Origin: Paramicrobacterium sp051513965
Lineage (GTDB): Bacteria > Actinomycetota > Actinomycetes > Actinomycetales > Microbacteriaceae
DNA length: 64,000 nt
Reading direction: 5' to 3'
NCBI RefSeq assembly: GCF_051513965.1
Contig: NZ_CP195847.1
Coordinates: 1-64,000, forward strand
Part shown: positions 31,901-40,179 of the stretch, piece after piece
Layout: every line of letters starts with the position of its first letter
How positions within the stretch are numbered: position 1 is the first letter of the stretch
Program-made: the position numbers and the translations under genes
The notes under the pieces: generated by a model
The model's input: only the letters and a program-made list of their open reading frames with translations
What the model was told of the DNA's origin: nothing
Databases searched by the model: none

Positions 31901-34180
31901 ATGGAATCAGAGGATGAGGCGTTCGCGGGTGACGCAGCCCCCGTGGAGGGTGACGCGGCACCGGGCGCGAAAGCTGCACCTGAGGCAGAGACTGATCCAG
32001 GAATGGATGTCGATGCGGAAGCTTCCTCTGAGGGTGACGCTGATGTCGACACTTCCGCTGATGCTGGCACCGAGGCTGATGCTTCGACAGGTCCTGATGT
32101 ATCACTTGAGCCTGATGTTTCTCTGTTCCATGATCGCTCTCGAACTGAGATGGGCGATCGCAATGAGGTTATCGGGCTCTGCCTTGACCGTCTGAGCGCG
32201 ATTGACCGCGAGATCGCCGCGCTCGAGGCGCAGCGGGCAGAGGTGCTTGTTCAGAGCCGAGTGCTGAGCGAAGCTGCTAGTGACGCCCCTCAAAGATCGA
32301 AGAAAGATTCGACAGCGAGAGATGGTTCGCTGAGCTTCACGTCATTCGTCGCTGAGGTCGCATTGGCGCGTCGAGTGCCGGAGAGGACAGCACGCAACCA
32401 GATCGAAGAAGCGACGACGCTGATTCGCCAGCTTCCGGAGACGCGCGACTCCCTGTGGCGGGGCGAGATCTCGTACGCGCACGCGCGCGGCATCGTCAAG
32501 CAGTCGTGGAGCCTGCCGAATGAGGCAGTGGAAGGCTACGAGCAGGCTGTCCTTCCGGTTGCGACAAGACAGACCTCCTCGCAGTTCGCCCGTACGGCGC
32601 GCATCACGCGCGAGCGCATGCACCCCGAATCAATCAAGACGCGTCGTCAGGCCGCGGAAGAGGAGAGGTGCGTCGACTTCGAGCCCGTGCGCGATGGCAT
32701 GGCCTGGGTCGGTGTGAAGCAGACTGCTGAGCGCGCGACCGCGATCTACAACGCCACCATCGACGTCGCGCGACGCATGCTCTCGCCCGAAGACCCCCGA
32801 ACGCTTCCGCAGATGGCTGCGGATGTCTTCGCGGACGCCATCATCGCTGGGTTCGCCGACCCGAAGCCTGGTGCCGATCTCGAGGACGACGCGCTCATTC
32901 GCTGTGCGAGCAGCGAGGAGGGCGGGCCCGAGGTCGATGTTCGAGTCGGTCGTGAGCGCGATGCCGCTGATGTGAACATGAGTTCCGGCGTGGGTGACGG
33001 CTGCAACGAGGTGGATGCTCTGTATCCATCCGATCTGTTGGTCAGTGCTGAAGCGTCATCGCTGCTGCCTGATGGTTCGCCGTCTTTCGCGCCCGTCGTT
33101 CTCGAATACGGTGAGGTGACTGCAACAGCGCTGAATGATTCAGGCTCGGTCTGGGCACGAGATCCAGGCTCGGTCCGGGCGCGGAGGCTTCCGCGAAAAC
33201 GGATGCGAGCGCGATCGGGGGAGCCGGCATCGTCTGAATCGTCACCAGACGAATCATCAACCCCCGGAAAATACGGGAAACAGCGCGCGACGATGACTTT
33301 GCCTCCCACACTCGGACAGGTCATTGACGATGCTCGTGCGGAGCGGCGGTCCCGTGGACTGCCCGCGGTCGAGGTGAAACCTGGACAGTCGCTCTTCGAA
33401 GCACACATGCTCGCGATCGCTCCGCGGATCATCCAGCGACTCAAACTGAAGCGCAACGTCGGGCCCGCGCCCTGCAAGACTCTCCGCTCCGGGCTTGGGG
33501 TCGCACAGCGGCCATCTATTCGACCGACAGTGATGGTCACCGTTCCCATCATGTCGCTGCTCGGGAACTCAGAGGCGCCCGCGACCCTCGACGGCTACGG
33601 CCCCATCGACGCAGACGCCGCGCGCGATCTCGCCGCGAACGCACCGTCGCTCACGCGTCTCCTCACCCATCCCGAAACGGGAGCGGTCCTGTCCGTCGGT
33701 CGCGAGTCCTACAGGGTTCCCGCCGACCTCAGACGCGCGCTTCTCCTTCGTGATCGTACCTGTCGCTTTCCAGGGTGCAACCACCAGGCGCAGTGGTGCG
33801 ACGCAGACCACAGCAAAGACTGGCAGTGGGGCGGAGAAACCGACATCAGGAACCTCGCCTTCCTCTGCCGCAAGCATCACCGACTCAAGCACAAACGCGG
33901 GTGGGACGTGGAGCTTCATCCAGACGGCCGGATGACATGGACGAGCCCGCGAGGCCGCGTCTACGAAAGCCTGCCCGCCGCAGTCATCACTAAAGCGGGG
34001 CGGTCTGCTCGAGAGTTCGTGCGCACCCGGAAAGTGGTGTTCACCAGTGATGACACCGCGGAAGGCGAGCGCGACACGTCCGGGCGTGCACACTCCGAAA
34101 ATTCTTTGGCTGTCGGTGATTCTCAACTTTCAGCACGAGTGGAGAACAGCGGCATAGGGGAGGAATCCCCGCCGTTCTAG
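31901..34180 (+). CDS. DUF222 - HNH endonuclease domain protein
   Basis: A 759-residue protein: an acidic, repetitive Glu/Asp/Ala/Thr-rich leader (1-85), a DUF222 domain (about 90-320), a long variable, probably disordered region (320-480), and a C-terminal HNH domain with C621, C626, H637, N651 and H660 as metal and catalytic residues (CRFPGC, DADH, CRKHHRLKH). DUF222-HNH ('13E12 repeat') proteins are numerous in actinobacteria and of unproven function; nuclease activity is inferred. The leader and linker make this one unusually long. ATG lies 6 bases after TAAGCT without a ribosome site, likely leaderless. Confidence 0.88.
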   Translation: MESEDEAFAGDAAPVEGDAAPGAKAAPEAETDPGMDVDAEASSEGDADVDTSADAGTEADASTGPDVSLEPDVSLFHDRSRTEMGDRNEVIGLCLDRLSAIDREIAALEAQRAEVLVQSRVLSEAASDAPQRSKKDSTARDGSLSFTSFVAEVALARRVPERTARNQIEEATTLIRQLPETRDSLWRGEISYAHARGIVKQSWSLPNEAVEGYEQAVLPVATRQTSSQFARTARITRERMHPESIKTRRQAAEEERCVDFEPVRDGMAWVGVKQTAERATAIYNATIDVARRMLSPEDPRTLPQMAADVFADAIIAGFADPKPGADLEDDALIRCASSEEGGPEVDVRVGRERDAADVNMSSGVGDGCNEVDALYPSDLLVSAEASSLLPDGSPSFAPVVLEYGEVTATALNDSGSVWARDPGSVRARRLPRKRMRARSGEPASSESSPDESSTPGKYGKQRATMTLPPTLGQVIDDARAERRSRGLPAVEVKPGQSLFEAHMLAIAPRIIQRLKLKRNVGPAPCKTLRSGLGVAQRPSIRPTVMVTVPIMSLLGNSEAPATLDGYGPIDADAARDLAANAPSLTRLLTHPETGAVLSVGRESYRVPADLRRALLLRDRTCRFPGCNHQAQWCDADHSKDWQWGGETDIRNLAFLCRKHHRLKHKRGWDVELHPDGRMTWTSPRGRVYESLPAAVITKAGRSAREFVRTRKVVFTSDDTAEGERDTSGRAHSENSLAVGDSQLSARVENSGIGEESPPF

Positions 34181-34292
34181 GGAACGCGTCGCGCAACATG
34201 CTTTCGAGACGGAGCACAGAAAGCGACCGCGAGTGCAGTTTCCCAGCACTTACAGTGCAGATGTTCAGAATGAAAGCATTACGTTTAGGGGC

Positions 34293-34595
34293 ATGGCACG
34301 TCCTACTCGATCAAAGCCGCGCGAGCTGAGCGACAATTGGCCCGAGGCTGAGTGCGCCGATCCCGTAGCTGAGGTCGCGCGTCAATTCGCTGTCACCCTG
34401 CGTGACACCATCGGCTCACAGAGCCTTCGCTCCGTCGGAGCCCAGACCGGCGTCGACCACGCCACCATCAGCGGGATCATCGGCGGTCGCACGTGGCCAG
34501 ACCTCGCGACAATCGCGCGACTCGAGATCGGACTCAAGGCTGACCTGTGGCCCACGCGTCGTCGCCGTCGGGCTGCAAAGAGCACCGCCAGCTAA
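34293..34595 (+). CDS. Small helix-turn-helix protein
   Basis: A 100-residue basic protein. QSLRSVGAQTGVDHATISGI forms a clear XRE-like helix-turn-helix (about residues 45-64), followed by GGRTWPDLATIARLEIGL, the typical fourth and fifth helices, and a basic tail RRRRRAAK. ATG 34293 is chosen because TTAGGGGC precedes it; a GTG 20 codons upstream has no signals. It lies between the DUF222-HNH gene and the ABC exporter operon on the same strand and might regulate either; no proof. Confidence 0.7.
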   Translation: MARPTRSKPRELSDNWPEAECADPVAEVARQFAVTLRDTIGSQSLRSVGAQTGVDHATISGIIGGRTWPDLATIARLEIGLKADLWPTRRRRRAAKSTAS

Positions 34596-34618
34596 AGAGA
34601 TTCGGGTCCCTTCAGCGA

Positions 34619-34750
34619 CCATCAATTGATGGATGGGTTCCGCTGATCTGATGTGAGTAGTCCCTCCATCAGATATCCGTCTTGCGACGGATAGAGAATG
34701 TCGGAGGCATCGGGGTAAGCTCTAACGCTCGCCAATTTTCAACAGGCGAG
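34619..34750 (+). other. Hairpin-rich leader before the ABC exporter operon
   Basis: Four perfect inverted repeats follow each other: CCATCAATTGATGG (34619-34632), ATCTGATG/CATCAGAT (34646-34653 with 34667-34674), TATCCGTC/GACGGATA (34674-34681 with 34686-34693) and CTCGCC/GGCGAG (34728-34733 with 34745-34750). The last lies 12 bases before the AGGAC ribosome site of the exporter. The first ones may terminate the HTH gene; as a whole the region could be a regulated RNA leader. No known riboswitch class recognised. Confidence 0.5.
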
Positions 34751-34776
34751 AACAAGAACGTCAGGACGTAATTCTC

Positions 34777-36510
34777 GTGGCCCTCCTACGCCTTTCACTT
34801 CACTATGCGCGGCCGTACTGGCCGTGGATCGTCGGTGTCGCCGTACTGCAGCTCGCGTCGACCATCGGCATCCTCTACCTGCCTACTCTCAACGCTCAGA
34901 TCATCGACCAGGGCATCGCCAAGGGCGACACCGAGTTCATCTGGAACACCGGCCTCGTCATGCTTGCCGTCTGCTTCGCACAGGTGTGCGCGGCGATCGC
35001 GGCGATCTACTGCGGCGCGCGAGTCGCGATGGCGGTAGGGCGCGACCTGCGTCGTGCCATCTATCGCAAAGTCGACAAGCTCACAGCTCTCGAGGTCGGG
35101 CGCTTCGGCACAGCGACGCTCATCACTCGCAACACGAACGACGTGCAGCAGGTGCAGATGCTCGTGCTCATGACACTCAACTTCATGGTGTCGACGCCGA
35201 TCATGTGCATCGGCGGCATCATCATGGCGCTGCGCGAAGACGTCGGGCTCTCATGGCTCGTCTGGGTTTCCGTTCCCGTGCTCTTCGTCGTCGTCGGCAT
35301 CTTGGTCAAACTCCTGCTTCCGCTGTTCCGCGAGATGCAGGATCGCATCGACACGATCAACGGCGTGCTGCGCGAGCAGATCGTGGGCATCCGCGTCATC
35401 CGCGCGTTCGTTCGGGAGCCTCACGAGACCGCTCGCTACCGCACCGCGAACGAGCAGATCACCCGCGTCTCTGTGCGCGTCGGCAACATTTTCGTGCTGA
35501 TGTTCCCGGTCATCATGATGATTCTGCACCTCGCCACTGCGGCGGTTCTGTGGTTCGGCGGTCACCGCGTGGACGCGGGAGACATGCAAGTCGGGTCGCT
35601 CACGGCCTTCCTGCAGTACCTGCTGCAGATTCTCGTCGCCGTCATGATGGGCGTCTTCATGGTCATGATGATTCCTCGAGCCGTGGTCTGTGCCGAGCGC
35701 ATCGACGACGTCCTGCGTGAGAGCGAGCACGCGCCGAAGAAGGCACCCGATGTCCCGACTCCGTCCACCGGAGTCGTCGAGTTCGACGGCGTCACGTTCG
35801 GCTACCCCGGAGCTGAGCGCCCTGTTCTCGACGACGTCAGCTTCACGGCATCCCCGGGCACGACGACGGCGATTGTCGGCTCGACCGGCGCTGGTAAATC
35901 GACGCTCGTGAATCTCGTGCCGAATCTGTACAACGTGCAGTCCGGCCGAATCACGATCGATGGGTCCTCCGTCGAAGACCTCACGCGGGCGCAGCTGGCG
36001 AGCGTGATCGGCCTGGTTCCGCAGAAGCCGTACCTGTTCTCGGGCACTATCCGCTCGAATCTTCAATTCGGAAACCCGGATGCCTCAGACGCCGAGCTCT
36101 GGGAGGCTCTGCGCATCGCCCAGGCGGACGACTTCGTCTCCGCGAAACCCAAGGGCCTCGATGAACCCGTCGCACAGGGAGGAACCAACGTCTCGGGCGG
36201 CCAGCGCCAGCGACTCTGCATCGCCCGAGCACTGGTCGCGAGGCCCAAGGTCTTCCTTTTCGACGATTCGTTCTCCGCACTCGACGTCTCCACCGACGCT
36301 CGACTGCGCGAGGCACTCGCCGAGTCCATCACGGATGCCGCGGTCATCGTCGTCGCACAGCGCGTCTCAACGATTCGCGAGGCCGACGAGATCATTGTGC
36401 TTGACGCGGGCGTCATCGTCGGACGCGGCACGCACGATGAGCTGCTCGAGACGAACGAGACCTATCAGGAGATCGTGAGATCCCAGTTGAGTGTGGAGGG
36501 GGTGGCCTGA
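34777..36510 (+). CDS. Heterodimeric ABC exporter, half with degenerate ATP site
   Basis: A 577-residue half-transporter: six-helix exporter domain (1-310) and ATPase domain with Walker A GSTGAGKST (368-376), signature VSGGQRQR, and Walker B VFLFDD, where D497 replaces the catalytic glutamate. That change marks the non-hydrolysing site of asymmetric exporters such as BmrCD, TmrAB and TM287/288. GTG start with AGGAC 9 bases upstream. It overlaps the second half-transporter by one base (TGATG), so the two make one heterodimer. Substrate unknown; drugs, lipids or peptides are typical. Confidence 0.9.
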   Translation: MALLRLSLHYARPYWPWIVGVAVLQLASTIGILYLPTLNAQIIDQGIAKGDTEFIWNTGLVMLAVCFAQVCAAIAAIYCGARVAMAVGRDLRRAIYRKVDKLTALEVGRFGTATLITRNTNDVQQVQMLVLMTLNFMVSTPIMCIGGIIMALREDVGLSWLVWVSVPVLFVVVGILVKLLLPLFREMQDRIDTINGVLREQIVGIRVIRAFVREPHETARYRTANEQITRVSVRVGNIFVLMFPVIMMILHLATAAVLWFGGHRVDAGDMQVGSLTAFLQYLLQILVAVMMGVFMVMMIPRAVVCAERIDDVLRESEHAPKKAPDVPTPSTGVVEFDGVTFGYPGAERPVLDDVSFTASPGTTTAIVGSTGAGKSTLVNLVPNLYNVQSGRITIDGSSVEDLTRAQLASVIGLVPQKPYLFSGTIRSNLQFGNPDASDAELWEALRIAQADDFVSAKPKGLDEPVAQGGTNVSGGQRQRLCIARALVARPKVFLFDDSFSALDVSTDARLREALAESITDAAVIVVAQRVSTIREADEIIVLDAGVIVGRGTHDELLETNETYQEIVRSQLSVEGVA

Positions 36511-38645
36511 TGGCGCGTCGCAAAGACAGAGACGCCGCTCCCGCGGCATCCCCCATCGCTGAGGCCGAAGCGGCGAAGACGGACGACGAACTGCTCGAGT
36601 ACGCGCCGGCGGAGGCCGACGGCGACATGTTCGGCGACGCCCCCGCGAAGAAGGCGAAGCACTTCTGGCCGTCGGCGAAGCGCCTGTTTGGGCTGCTGAA
36701 GCCGGAGCGCGCCGGTATGACACTCGTGGTCGTGCTGGTTGTGGCATCCGTCGTGCTCACGGTCATCGCGCCGAAGATCCTCGGTCTCGCCATGGACGTC
36801 ATCTTCAACGGAGTCATCGGTGCGCAGCTTCCCGAAGGCGTGCCGCTTGAGACGATCATCGAACAGGCGAAGGATGCCGGTCAGGCCGACTTCGCCCAGA
36901 TGCTCGCGACCGCGGACGTGGTGCCCGGACAGGGTATCGACTTCGTCGAGCTGAGCCGTCTCATCTTCATCGTCCTCGGTATGTACGTCGTCGCATCGAT
37001 CCTCATGTGGGCGCAGGGCTTCATTCTGAACGCCCTCGTGATGCGCGTCGTCTACCGTCTGCGTGAAGACATCGAGGTCAAGCTCAATCGCCTGCCGCTC
37101 AGCTACTTCGACACGCGCCAGCGCGGCGATCTCATGTCGCGCGTCACGAACGACGTCGACAACGTGCAGAACGCTCTCCAGCAGGCGTTCTCGCAGCTCG
37201 TGCAGTCGGCGCTCACGATCATCGGAATCGCGGCGATGATGTTCATCGTGTCGTGGCAGCTCGCGCTCATCGCGCTCATCGCGCTGCCGCTCTCGGGCGT
37301 CATCGCCGGGGTCATCGGGGTGCGCTCCCAGAAGCTCTTCACTGAGCAATGGAAGAGCACGGGAACCCTGAACGGCCACGTCGAAGAGTCCTTCTCGGGC
37401 CTTGAGCTCGTGCGCGCCTACGGCCGCGACGAGGAGATGCTGCGTGAGTTCGACGAGCGCAACGAGAAGCTCTTCAAGGCGTCGTTCGGGGCGCAGTTCG
37501 TCTCGGGCATGATCATGCCGGCGATGCAGTTCGTGTCGTACCTCTCCTACGTGCTCATCGCTGTCGTGGGAGGTCTCCGCGTAGCATCCGGCCAGATGAC
37601 GCTCGGTGACGCGACCGCGTTCATCCAGTACTCCCGCGAGTTCACGCAGCCCATCAGCGAGATGGCGGGCGTCGCGAACATGGTGCAGTCGGGTGTCGCG
37701 TCGGCAGAGCGCACATTCGAGCTGCTGGATGCCGAGGAGCAGGAGCCCGACGACGTTCGCGCCGAGTTGCCGGAGACCACGCGCGGACATGTGCGGTTCG
37801 AGGACGTGTCGTTCAGCTACTCGCCGGACACCCCGCTCATCGAGGGCGTCTCCTTCGACGTCCAACCCGGCGAGACCGTCGCGATCGTGGGGCCGACGGG
37901 TGCGGGCAAGACGACGCTTGTGAACCTGGTGATGCGCTTCTACGAGATCACTGGTGGACGCATCCTGCTCGATGGTATCGACACGCGTGAGCTGTCGCGC
38001 GCGGATCTGCGGTCGCAGGTCGGCATGGTTCTGCAGGACACGTGGCTGTTCGAGGGGACGATCCGCGAGAACATTCGGTACGGACGTCTCGATGCCACCG
38101 ATGACGAGGTTGTCGAGGCAGCCACTGCGACGATGGTCGACCGCTTCGTGAGGCAGCTGCCCGAGGGCTACGACACAGTGGTGGATGCCGAGGGCGGCAG
38201 CGTCTCGGCGGGGGAACGGCAGCTCATCACGATCGCCCGCGCGTTCCTCGCGAACCCGTCGCTTCTCATTCTCGATGAGGCGACGAGCTCGGTCGACACG
38301 CGCACGGAGCTGCTCGTGCAGAACGCGATGTCTGCTCTGCGCACCGACCGCACCTCGTTCGTGATCGCGCACCGCCTCTCGACCATTCGCGATGCCCACA
38401 CGATCCTCGTGATGGAGCACGGCGCGATCGTCGAGCAGGGCACGCACGACGAGCTGCTTGAGAAGCGCGGGGCGTACTTCGATCTGTACATGACGCAGTT
38501 CCGCGGCGAAGACAGCGAAGAGCAGTTCGAGACGGAAGAGGCTCTCGAGATGGCCGCGGAGGCGCCGCTCACGCAGGAGATCCCCGTCGCGACCGGTGCT
38601 GTGCCCGTGCAGCAGGAGGAAGCGCCGACGCCGGACCACGAGTAG
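36510..38645 (+). CDS. Heterodimeric ABC exporter, half with catalytic ATP site
   Basis: A 711-residue half-transporter: an acidic 55-residue N-terminal extension, a six-helix exporter domain (about 65-390), then an ATPase with Walker A GPTGAGKTT, an altered signature VSAGERQL, and Walker B LLILDEATSSVD with catalytic E590. The canonical glutamate here plus the degenerate site in the partner gives one working ATP site per dimer. A Gln/Glu-rich tail of about 50 residues follows. Coupled by overlap to the first subunit and followed after 4 bases by an SRPBCC gene, so the operon has at least four genes. Confidence 0.9.
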   Translation: MARRKDRDAAPAASPIAEAEAAKTDDELLEYAPAEADGDMFGDAPAKKAKHFWPSAKRLFGLLKPERAGMTLVVVLVVASVVLTVIAPKILGLAMDVIFNGVIGAQLPEGVPLETIIEQAKDAGQADFAQMLATADVVPGQGIDFVELSRLIFIVLGMYVVASILMWAQGFILNALVMRVVYRLREDIEVKLNRLPLSYFDTRQRGDLMSRVTNDVDNVQNALQQAFSQLVQSALTIIGIAAMMFIVSWQLALIALIALPLSGVIAGVIGVRSQKLFTEQWKSTGTLNGHVEESFSGLELVRAYGRDEEMLREFDERNEKLFKASFGAQFVSGMIMPAMQFVSYLSYVLIAVVGGLRVASGQMTLGDATAFIQYSREFTQPISEMAGVANMVQSGVASAERTFELLDAEEQEPDDVRAELPETTRGHVRFEDVSFSYSPDTPLIEGVSFDVQPGETVAIVGPTGAGKTTLVNLVMRFYEITGGRILLDGIDTRELSRADLRSQVGMVLQDTWLFEGTIRENIRYGRLDATDDEVVEAATATMVDRFVRQLPEGYDTVVDAEGGSVSAGERQLITIARAFLANPSLLILDEATSSVDTRTELLVQNAMSALRTDRTSFVIAHRLSTIRDAHTILVMEHGAIVEQGTHDELLEKRGAYFDLYMTQFRGEDSEEQFETEEALEMAAEAPLTQEIPVATGAVPVQQEEAPTPDHE

Positions 38646-38649
38646 GAGC

Positions 38650-39315
38650 ATGTCACGTCGCGGAATCTACGTTGAGATCTCGATTCGCGCAGATCTCGAC
38701 CGTGTGTGGGAGCTGACGCAGAACCCCGCGGAGCACTCTCGGTGGGACCTGCGGTTCAGCTCGATCACACCGATCGATGCTCTCGCTTCGGGCAGGTATC
38801 GGGGTCAGCGGTTGAGCTCGATAACACCGATCGATGAGCTCGCGTCGAAAGGCTATCGGTTCCGCTACGAGCGACGCGTGCTCTGGCACACGATCGTCGG
38901 TACGGGAACATCGATCGGTGAGCGGTCGCATTCGGGCGGCACGCGAACCTCTGCCCTGAAGTTCACGACCGCGGACCCACTGTCACCGCTCGGAGGCGGT
39001 CGCGGATACTGGCGCTACGTTCCGACAGGCGACGGAGTGACGTTCATCACCGGCTACGACTACGAACCGGGGTGGGGCCGGCTCATCGATCGGCTCATCA
39101 TGCGGCGGGTCATCGGATGGATGACGGCGTGGAGCTTCGACCGACTGAGGATCTGGGCCGAGAGCGGCATCCCACCCGAGCGCTGGTCACTGCTTTCATT
39201 GCTGGCATTCTGGCAACCCGAGCGCCCGCTCGCCCGCCGATGTCGGCGTGCTCCGCGCAGAGGCGATGCGATGTCGGGAGCACCGACGTCTCTCGGTACT
39301 CTCGAAGCACCATGA
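38650..39315 (+). CDS. SRPBCC (START-like) family protein
   Basis: A 221-residue protein with the helix-grip start VEISIRADLDRVWELTQNP and RWDLRFSSITPI of polyketide-cyclase/SRPBCC ligand-binding proteins. A 19-residue segment is repeated in tandem (LSSITPIDALAS and LSSITPIDELAS), which is not expected for the fold. The C-terminal 40 residues are low in structure and may read beyond the original domain. ATG follows GTAGGAGC and begins 4 bases after the exporter gene; its end overlaps the DUF4166 gene (ATGA). A lipid-like ligand handled together with the exporter is plausible inference. Confidence 0.75.
   Translation: MSRRGIYVEISIRADLDRVWELTQNPAEHSRWDLRFSSITPIDALASGRYRGQRLSSITPIDELASKGYRFRYERRVLWHTIVGTGTSIGERSHSGGTRTSALKFTTADPLSPLGGGRGYWRYVPTGDGVTFITGYDYEPGWGRLIDRLIMRRVIGWMTAWSFDRLRIWAESGIPPERWSLLSLLAFWQPERPLARRCRRAPRRGDAMSGAPTSLGTLEAP
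38752..38865 (+). repeat. 57-bp in-frame tandem duplication
   Basis: Units 38752-38808 and 38809-38865 share CGGTT-AGCTCGAT-ACACCGATCGATG and later positions, each coding for R-SSITPID-LAS- plus a G-YR end. Fifty-seven bases keep the frame and insert 19 residues. The units have diverged by several substitutions, so the event is not recent and the frame has been kept. Confidence 0.85.
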
Positions 39316-39977
39316 CCTCGATCTTCGAAAGCGCTCTCGGCGCGGACTTCGCTCGACTGCACCCCATGATGCAGAAGCGCTTCGGCGTCGGCCTCGACGC
39401 GGGCTATGCGTGCACGGGGCGCGGTCGGCTGACAATCACTCGCGGCCGATGGTGGACGATACCGTTTCTCGAGTTCGGTCGGCTTCGCAACATCCTCACC
39501 CCTGTGACAGGACAGGACGTTCCGTTCACGATCGAGAACTACCCGTACCGTGATCCATACGGGCGGGAGATCGTGACGTTCGTGCGCGAGTACCAGGCGG
39601 GTCGCCGGACGACACGATTCGACGCGACGATGGTGCAGGGGCCACGGGGTGTGGTCGACTATCTCGGCACGCACCAGCATCTCGTGACCGACCTCGATCT
39701 CAGAGTCGACGATGAGGGCGGCTTTCGGCTGCGCTCAGGTGCGCAGCGCTTCTATGAAGGGCTTCTCGGGTTCCGATTTCCCATGCTGTTCAGCGGGTAC
39801 GCCGACCTGCACGAGCGCTTCGACGATGACGAGGCGTGCTACCGCATCACGCTGCGGGTGGAGAACCCGGTGTTCGGGTACCTCTTCGGATATGACGGAA
39901 AGTTCACGTGCGAGTTCACGCCTGCGAGCGATGCTCCCGCGCGGCTGAAACCGGTGCGCCACGTGCGCCGCATTTAG
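39312..39977 (+). CDS. DUF4166 domain protein
   Basis: A 221-residue soluble protein. LHPMMQKRFG near the start, GRGRLTITRGRW, PFTIENYPYRDPYGREIVTFVRE in pieces, and FEGLLGFRFP-like FYEGLLGFRFPMLFSG match DUF4166, a domain of unknown function also found fused to membrane proteins in bacilli. ATG overlaps the SRPBCC stop by four bases. As last gene of the exporter operon, its product probably acts on or senses the same compound. Converges on a small symporter-partner gene; short direct repeats of CAGATCAGACTCGGCGG type lie in the 62-base gap. Confidence 0.8.
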   Translation: MTSIFESALGADFARLHPMMQKRFGVGLDAGYACTGRGRLTITRGRWWTIPFLEFGRLRNILTPVTGQDVPFTIENYPYRDPYGREIVTFVREYQAGRRTTRFDATMVQGPRGVVDYLGTHQHLVTDLDLRVDDEGGFRLRSGAQRFYEGLLGFRFPMLFSGYADLHERFDDDEACYRITLRVENPVFGYLFGYDGKFTCEFTPASDAPARLKPVRHVRRI

Positions 39978-40039
39978 CGGACACACGTGGCGCAGACTCG
40001 GCGTTCAGATCAGACTCGGCGGTCAGATCAGGCTGGTGA

Positions 40040-40171
40040 TCAGATCAGACGACGGCCCTCGCGACGTGCCTCTCGCCACTCACGGAAGAAGCCGCGAGCG
40101 ATGAAGAACAGCACACCGGCGACGATGGCCGGCCAGATCAGCACATACAGTGTGAGCAGAATGACGTCCAT
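40040..40171 (-). CDS. Small single-pass membrane protein, symporter partner
   Basis: A 43-residue reading frame starting MDVILLTLYVLIWPAIVAGV, one membrane helix (about 3-26), then a basic tail ending EGRRLI. AGGAGAG lies 5 bases before the ATG and overlaps the stop of the symporter gene 8 bases upstream, so translation is coupled. Small one-helix partners are known for other sodium symporters, for example MetS of the methionine/alanine importer. The strong ribosome site, position and helix support a real gene; its effect on the symporter is inference. Confidence 0.8.
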   Translation of the reverse strand: MDVILLTLYVLIWPAIVAGVLFFIARGFFREWREARREGRRLI

Positions 40172-40179
40172 GGTCTCTC

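Noticed and set aside
36465..38651. A 728-codon open frame antisense to the second ABC half-transporter
   Set aside because: Same shadow effect; composition is unlike a protein and the sense strand has clear ABC motifs.
39992..40048. Short CAGATCAGACTCGGCGG-type repeats resembling a small array
   Set aside because: Only two to three imperfect units of irregular spacing, without unique spacers; not a CRISPR array.
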